From Pseudevernia furfuracea (Eukaryota > Ascomycota > Lecanoromycetes > Lecanorales > Parmeliaceae): a stretch of DNA of 64,000 nucleotides. Within the stretch, counting starts at the first letter, position 1. Each line of letters opens with the position of its first letter. The stretch spans positions 682,001 to 746,000 of the forward strand of contig JAIUPT010000033.1 in assembly GCA_022315425.1 (NCBI GenBank), read 5' to 3'. The notes below the pieces were generated by a model. The model saw only the letters and a program-made list of their open reading frames with translations. It ran no database searches and was not told the origin of the DNA. The position numbers and the translations under genes are program-made. Of the stretch, positions 57,793 to 64,000 are shown in pieces.

Positions 57793-58711
57793 ATGAATAA
57801 GACACCAATGGCGCCACCGAAAGGGTGTCAGCATTACGCAGACCTAAACGAAATGTCTTGGGATGCTCAGAAGTTTGTCTTACGGAGTTCTGCGCTATCT
57901 GTCATAGCCTCACTGATATCTTGGACAGATATTACCATCAACGCTTTAGCATCTTCTCAAGATACGACGAGGGCATATGGATGACTGAAGATGCATGGTT
58001 TGGAGTAACCCCGGAGCCAGTTGCAAGGTAAGGTACAGTGACAAACTTGTGATTTGAACACATTGACAGGCGTTTAGCACCATTGCAAAGCATATTGCCG
58101 GAGCTGCCTCTGCGAGCAAGGCCATATTGATCGACTGCTTTGCAGGCGTTGGTGGCAATGTTATTGCATTTGCCCAGTCTGAGAGATGGAAGAGAGTCTA
58201 CGCTATTGAGAAAGATCCCAGAGCTCTGGCATGTGCGAAGCACAACGCCGAGATCTACGGTGTTCGAGACAGAATATCTTGGTATGAAGGGGATTGCTTC
58301 GAAATTCTGAGGAATGAGCTCGTAGAATTAGGCCCACACAGCATCGTCTTTGCTAGTCCTCCATGGGGTGGTAAGCTAATATTAGTCAGGTACAAAGCGT
58401 CCCTAACTATTTGCAGGTCCAGGATACAGATCGGACAAAGTCTTTGACCTCGCAAAAATGCAGCCTTACACTTTGACAGATCTCCTATATCCATTCCAAC
58501 AATTGACTTCTGACGTAGTTCTATACCTACCGAGGACTTCTGACGTTCGACAACTGGCGAACAAATCAAGTGAAGGGAGTAAGACGACCGTGATACACTA
58601 CTGCATGGAAGGTGCTAGTAAGGTGTGTCGCACATACCGGTCTGGCGCGTCCAGTTTTTGACGAAACCACAGGCGGTCTGCGCATACTACGGTACTTTTG
58701 CATTCTACTGA
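57793..58711 (+). CDS. TGS1: Trimethylguanosine synthase, five exons
   Basis: Methylates the m7G cap of snRNAs and snoRNAs to the 2,2,7-trimethyl form, using S-adenosylmethionine; expected in nucleus/nucleolus. Exons by my reading: 57793-57872, 57929-58027, 58078-58370, 58417-58622, 58673-58711 (introns of 56, 50, 46 and 50 bp, all GT-AG; total 717 nt, 238 residues). Landmarks in order: HYADLNEMSWDAQK, IFSRYDEGIWMTEDAWFGVT, PEPVA, the SAM-binding ILIDCFAGVGGN, then YAIEKDP, and the catalytic SPPWGGPGY formed across intron 3, followed by VLYLPR and GASKAVCAYYG near the C terminus. Length fits fungal TGS1. The acceptor of intron 2 is taken as TTTAG at 58077, because this keeps the frame and the conserved VAxxIAxHIA. 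No RIP stops; the only intact host gene in the window. Confidence 0.93.
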
Positions 58712-59290
58712 GCATGCAGATTGCAAAGTCACTTCGAGATGCGGAAAGCTGCTGAACATGGAATACGCTGATGAGCAGAGGCCTCGTGACGGAACAAGCG
58801 AGGGCTGGCGCACCTGTCGGGTGAACAACTCAGTGCAGTTGAAGGGCATTTGAGTTGGAAGATGCAGCCTTGAAGGCTTTTGCAGCTAGCCCTATATAGC
58901 ATAGCTTCTTGGCGAAGAGGTATACCCTTCTATCAAAGGCTTCCTTTATAGAATCTATATCATCCTTCTATCTATAGCTAACTAAGATTTCTTATTCTTA
59001 TATCGTTATACAAGTATAGACTCACGAATTAAATTCGTGAAACGTGTTCTTGAATTTCGAGAGTTGATTTCGAGGTTATCTTTCGAGAAGATTGATTTCG
59101 AGGCCTCTTAAAAGTAAGAAACTTTTAACTAAGAATTTGTTAATAACTAGGGGCTTTCAAGGTTACTCTACTTATTAAATAAGTCACTTATTTACCCCTG
59201 CAGCCGTATTTTTCAGCCCCATGATAAGCAGAAGTAAAACGACTTTGTGATAGCAACTCCGGACCTGCTATTCAAAAGTAGGTTTTTTTC
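58712..59290. other. 3' flank of TGS1; no gene
   Basis: The first 200 bp have normal composition (probable 3' UTR and terminator region); from about 58900 the sequence becomes AT-rich. No motif-bearing frame; short open frames on the minus strand (58849-58598) are antisense shadows. Confidence 0.4.
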
Positions 59291-59477
59291 ACTTGCGAAA
59301 CGTGTTCGTAAGCAGGTCTTGACACGATTTTGCGCATAAATTTGTCCATTCTGTATCTTATCTATATTGATCTGTATACGCTAGAAGAAGTAGAAGTAAC
59401 CTTGAAAGTCTCTACTATAAGATCGATTTTCAAAAAATCGAATTTTCTAAATAGCGCAAATTGTTGAAATATATAAT

Positions 59478-59789
59478 GTCGGCTAGCGCCAAACTTAAGC
59501 TTAATAATTCCGAGCGCCGGGTTACTAAAGTGAAAAGAATATGAAGATTTTGATACTCTCACACGAACGCTACGCTAAAAATAAGAAGAAACGATTGTTA
59601 AAATATAGATGTGAAACATGTTGATTGATTTAAGTTCTAAGTGCAGCGAGAAGTCGTATACAAAATTCATATCGACTAGCGTCGAACTTAAGCTTAGTAA
59701 TCTCGAGCGTAGAGTTATTAAAGTAAAAAGAATATAAAGATTTTAATACTTTTACACGAACGTTACGCTAAAAATAAGAAGAAACGATT
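59478..59789. repeat. 119-bp segment duplicated 193 bp apart
   Basis: Copies at 59478-59596 and 59671-59789 (GGCTAGCGCCAAACTTAAGC against GACTAGCGTCGAACTTAAGC). The second copy is clearly more C-to-T mutated than the first. Confidence 0.8.
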
Positions 59790-59849
59790 TTCAAACTTCG
59801 TCGCGTATAAAATCTTAATCGATTTAAATCGAGATTCGAGTAACAAAGA

Positions 59850-60050
59850 TAAAGAATTAATATTCGAAAACGACTATATTAGATTTAGAAGAATTCATAA
59901 TTCTTTATATAAACATTTCACTTTTTGAAAAAAAAAGCGATTTTTTGAAAATTTTCTTTAAACATTATTTAATATATATCAAATTTCAGTCAAAACAAGA
60001 TCGAAGAATATATGTGAGAATAAAGAATAATTAAAAGAAATTCTTTTAGT
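59850..60050 (-). mobile_element. Remnant of a copia-related 3' region
   Basis: Resembles the reverse complement of the untranslated stretch between pol and the 3' LTR (as at 9530-9720): GAAAACGACTATATTAGATT, AAAAAAGCGATTTTTTGAAA, TCAAAACAAGATCGA. No LTR is recognisable next to it, so it is an old fragment or a diverged relative. Confidence 0.55.
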
Positions 60051-60626
60051 TGTGTTAGAGTCTAGACGTGATATCGAACTAATATAGAGTAATGTTATAG
60101 AATAAATAGAATATTAAGTATAAATATATCTATATATAGTGAAATGCTGAAGATATCATAATGCGTCAAGGCCTGTTAGGGCTGAGCTAGTAGGGCTGGT
60201 CTGAAATCATAACAGTCATATATAATCGAGGGACGTTAAGAAAGTTACGAAAATAAGAAAAATATCTCGAATCGAAAGTTAAACGTTTCGACGTTACGTT
60301 TTTATAAATAATAAATATATAGTCTTAAGTTTAAAATAAACGTAATTAATAGTTATTCGTAAGAGATTTAAATTATTAATGTCGATAAGTATAATAAAGT
60401 AGTCTTAGAATACGACGTTGATAAAGAACTTAGTGATATATTAACGAAGATCGTTATATTAAGTCTAATATTAAGACTTAGCGACAGTCGAATAGATCAC
60501 TCGAAATGCGAAAATTAATAAAATACTTTTATAAAATCGATATTTTGAGTAACTAAGTTAATTAAATTAATAAAAGATAACTCTTATAGAAGTTTCGTTA
60601 ATGTCTTTATTTTAAATCGATTGCAT
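60051..60626. other. AT-rich interval; no gene
   Basis: A short GC-richer patch at 60160-60215 (TGTTAGGGCTGAGC...CATAACA) might be the inner end of an unrelated LTR. Otherwise nothing recognisable. Confidence 0.3.
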
Positions 60627-60748
60627 TATCAAAATTCGAGTCACGTGACATGGTCACGTGATGCGTTAAGGCGTATTCTTATAGTCGCTCTTTACTCTCG
60701 TAACACTTTATAATTAATAACTAAGTATTTTATTATCTAATCTTAATA
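60627..60748 (+). repeat. 5' LTR of element E (122 bp)
   Basis: TATCAAAATTCGAG to TAATCTTAATA; both CACGTG boxes survive although most other C/G outside CpG are lost. Confidence 0.9.
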
Positions 60749-62209
60749 GATTATAAGCTCGAGCTTGCTTAACGATTATTTCACTTATATATTATAACTA
60801 TTTTATGTCTATTAGAGTTATAATAATTTTCAAACATTATAAGTTTATCGTAATAAACGTCGCGATAGTTATAAGACTCTGTTTTTTAATCTTCTTAAGA
60901 TAAGCATTTTCTCTTTATAAAATAATCGTCTTTGAAATTTGAGAGACTGAGAGCTCTATCGTAATCGATTCGCGATATATCGAATCTAATCGAACGTTAA
61001 ACGTCGAACTCGTTATACGATCGTGCGATCGAATTTCATTAAGATCTTTAAAATATTATTAGTTTCTCTGCGTGAGACACGCTAAATATGCTTAACGAGA
61101 ATATTTTTCTCGCGATACATATCGCTTTATAACATTAATAAAGCGTTTACGTGAATCGAATTAGTTATAACGACTTAAGAGACTAAACTTTAGTATTAAA
61201 TCGTTTAATTATAAGGTACTTTAGAATTGATTAATTATTAATAAATCTTTACTTAAAGCGCGTATACGTCTGTTGAGAATTAAAATAATAAGGATTTCTT
61301 ATTAAGATAGATCTTTCGATTTTATAAGTTCTTTAAACAAGAAAGCTAAGACTTAGTTATCGAATTCTTTTTATCGTTATTCGACTTTATTTTATTTAAG
61401 TAGTCATCGAAGCGATTATTTTAAATTCGAGTTTTTATCGAAGACTTAACATAAGAAGAATATTATTTCTCTTTTAAAAAGATTTAAACGTCTTTAACAA
61501 TTGTTTTTAATATAGTTTTAACGAAAATTAGATTAATTTAAATCTTTTTTATTTTTAAGTATCTTTTATTTTAATAATATCGTTCGTATCTATCGTAGAT
61601 TTAAGTATAAACACTTCTTATTTCTTATATAAGAATTCGAAAAATAATAATAATAATTCTTAAATATCGATAAAACTCTTAAAAACTTTAACGAAGATTA
61701 AAGCATCTATTTCATTTTTATTACTTTCGCGAACGTTAATAATATCGACTTTTAATTTGAAGTTAACGAAGACACTCTTAATGTTTTAAATGATATTAAA
61801 TTATTTAATCTTCGTATCAAAAGTTCTTTAAATTTTATTTCTTCGACTTCAACTTCTTTAATATTAAGATCTTCGTTTTTTATCGTCTTAATTATTTCTT
61901 AAATTAAGTCTTTTATTTAAGCATTATCGTTATTATTATTTACTTCGTACGTGTTACTTTTAATAATCTTCTTAACGACTTTTAATATTTATAATCGACG
62001 AAGAATTTAACGTATAAAGCGTCGTAAGAAATATATTAATCTTAATAATTTTAACAATTAATTCTCTCGAAGAAAAAAACGCTTTTTTTTTAAATTTCAT
62101 TATTATTTTAAAGTTTAATTTAAGATATCGTCGATAAAAGTAAAATTTCAATAATTAATTAATACTTAATAATATTATTTTCTTTAATACGGTTATTAAT
62201 TATAGAGCT

Positions 62210-62790
62210 TATATCGCTATCTTTTATCGTCTCAAAGATAACAATCGCGAACTCGTCGAAATCGAATTTAACGATAAAGACTCTTAAATTATACTCGATA
62301 CTTTAATTAAAGACTATTAATTTAAGAATATCAATCTCTATAAAGAATTAATACGTCGAATATTCGATTTTATTCTTAAAAAAGAAAATTTTATTAATAT
62401 AAAAGAAACTTTTATAAGATTATCTTCGATATTATTAATCTTTATAAATCTCTCGTTATTTTAAAGTTTTTACGAATTTTAATCTTTTTTATAAAACTTA
62501 ACGACTCTTATAACATATTTAAATCAAGCTATATTTAAAATTATAATCTCTTTAAAAATAAGTTTATTAAACTTTAAGAGATTATCGTAATTATCGTGAA
62601 TAAAGAAGTTAAAATCTTCTTTAAAAAAGAAGAATTAATTACATATATCGTTTATAATAATAAGAATAAAGATAAATAAATTACTTTTAATAAATTCGAC
62701 GATTTTAATATTAATTATAAGATTTATTTTTCGTATAAGATAATTAAGCGTAAATTTAACTATTTCTTTATTAAATATTAAATCAAGTTT
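62210..62790 (+). pseudogene. copia gag remnant (element E)
   Basis: Homologous to 32786-33361; zinc-knuckle region near 62720-62785. Only CpG-containing codons and T/A-only positions are well conserved; no open frame remains. Confidence 0.65.
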
Positions 62791-62811
62791 TTATATTTTA
62801 AGTCTAAGAAA

Positions 62812-64000
62812 CTATCCTTCTCCGCTGTCAATGAGTAGCCAGATCACGGAGGAAGAGGTACGCAAGGCTATCTTCAGGCCAAAACCAGACAAAGCTCCAG
62901 GGGTAGATGGCCTGCCAAATCGCTTCCTAAGGCTAGTTACAGAGAAGCTGCTCTCCAAGTTTAGGCACTTATTTCAGACATGCGTAGACGTGGGCTACCA
63001 CCCTAAGGAGTTCCGTAAGGCTAATATCATTGTGTTAAGAAAGCCAAAGAAGGAGGACTACTCCGAACCGAAGTCGTACAGGCCAATAGCACTCTTAAGT
63101 ACACTGGGGAAGGCACTGGAGACAGTGATTGCGCGCAGACTTAGTGACTGCGCAGAAGATAATGACCTTCTTCCGCCAGAACAGATGAGAGCCAGAAGGA
63201 AGAGATCTACGGAGACAGCCCTGGAAACGATAATAGATGCAGTGCACACAGTCTGAGATTGTGAGAAGAACAAAGTTGCTAGCCTTCTCTCACTAGATAT
63301 GACAGAGGCTTTCGATAACGTCTCTCATCATCGTCTGCTTCACAATCTTAGACAGAAGGGGATTTCGAAGCTAATTATGAACTGAATAAGAAGCTTCCTT
63401 ACTGACAGAGAAACCTCTCTCACTCTAAAAAGAATAACAAGCAGACTGAAGTCTACAGAGACGGGGATCTCATAGAGATCTTCGATATCGTCTATTCTTT
63501 TCCTATTCTTCAACGCTCCCTTGATTAAGAGATATGCGAAGATCAAGTTGAAACTGTAAGTAAAAGAATTCGTTAACGATATTCATCTGCTAACATATGA
63601 AAAGAGCACTAAGGCAAACTGCGAGACTCTTAAAAAAGCACACGAAATCTGTTTATAATAAGCAGGGACTTATGAAGCGACGTTCGCGTCAAAGAAATAC
63701 GAGCTAATTCATCTGACAAGGAGTTTAGAGAAGTTCAATATAAGAGTCAGCGTCGACCTAGACTCTGTAACGACAAAGTCAAAGACTAGTATTCGCGTGT
63801 TAGAACTGCAGATCGACGACAAACTTCGTTGAGAATCTCATATTAGAGAAGTCAAGATCAAGATGAAATCGCAATGCAGAGCACTATCAATAACTGTAGT
63901 CTTAACATGAGGCGTCATACTAAACAAAGCAAGACAAGTGTATAGCTCTATTGTACGATCAGCGATAACATACGTAACAGTAACGTGACACACATCACGA
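62812..64000 (+). pseudogene. LINE (Tad1/I-like) reverse transcriptase, 5'-truncated, continues past window
   Basis: Starts abruptly inside element E. The open part (62831-63256) reads ITEEEVRKAIFRPKPDKAPG then VDGLPNRFLR, FRKANIIVLRKPKKEDYSEP and YRPIALLSTLGKALE, the fingers of a non-LTR reverse transcriptase. After a TGA (Trp) the frame goes on: SLDMTEAFDNVSHHRLLHNL, a damaged GxPQGSP region, and FVNDIHLLTY near 63569 (FVDD changed to FVND). No endonuclease is present, as expected for a 5'-truncated insertion. RIP damage is mild compared with the surrounding copia. Confidence 0.87.

Larger units (their letters stand above)
60627..62811 (+). mobile_element. Most degraded copia copy (element E), 5' part, interrupted by a LINE
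   Basis: 5' LTR 60627-60748 (122 bp, flanked on the left by TGCAT), then primer site (GATTATAAGCTC), leader, Ser/Thr-rich frame and gag up to 62811, all alignable with element B but saturated with C-to-T and G-to-A changes. Only one copy of the 122-bp leader unit is present. The sequence ends in the post-gag linker (AGTCTAAGAAA). The 3' part should follow the LINE outside the window. Confidence 0.88.

Noticed and set aside
58598..58849. Minus-strand ORFs over TGS1 (also 57938-58243, 58255-58569)
   Set aside because: Antisense shadows of the TGS1 exons, with no motifs of their own.

Overview
The window looks like transposon-dominated, AT-rich chromatin of a filamentous ascomycete (probably Pezizomycotina). 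Three observations support this. Diverged copies of LTR retrotransposons differ almost only by C-to-T / G-to-A changes, the signature of repeat-induced point mutation (RIP). The single intact host gene has four short introns (46-56 bp) with fungal-type splice sites. A LINE fragment has a Tad1/I-like reverse transcriptase. I could not name the species.

Layout. (1) 1-4054: a minus-strand Ty1/copia element (1-2788, cut by the window edge) sits inside a plus-strand copy of the same family (2789-4054). (2) 4055-8147: a RIP-destroyed Ty3/gypsy element on the minus strand (family 1), with a CTG/CAT-rich minisatellite in its 5' part. (3) 9226-22284: a minus-strand copia element split by a plus-strand copy at 13681-20200; both insertions are proven by 5-bp target-site duplications. 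(4) 22906-23027: a solo copia LTR with duplication GAACT. (5) 24800-27420: a second gypsy family on the minus strand, followed by several tandem-repeat arrays (27659-28813). (6) 31095-37567: a complete copia element with duplication TGACT. (7) 39296-39718: a gypsy family 1 end with minisatellite. (8) 39719-46658: a chimeric copia element with an extra tandem LTR and no matching duplication. (9) 46659-57240: a chromodomain gypsy element (family 2, plus) split in its RNase H region by a copia element at 48027-55022 (duplication TAACG). (10) 57793-58711: an intact five-exon gene for trimethylguanosine synthase (TGS1). (11) 59478-60050: remnants related to the copia 3' end. (12) 60627-62811: the most heavily mutated copia copy, interrupted by a 5'-truncated LINE (62812 to window end).

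How it fits together. The copia family has very short LTRs (122 bp, or 109 bp lacking one 13-bp unit), a primer site complementary to the anticodon arm of initiator tRNA-Met, a polypurine tract AAGGGGAG, and the pol order protease, integrase, reverse transcriptase, RNase H. No visible copy can be active: every reverse transcriptase that can be read has YxND instead of YxDD, and the protease DSG is DSD or worse. Apart from TGS1, I see no host gene. I found no convincing new gene system. The most unusual signals are the repeated mismatch between 5' and 3' LTR length, CpG-sparing mutation, RIP-vulnerable minisatellites that are not mutated, and an extra 3' segment with its own open frame in two copia copies.
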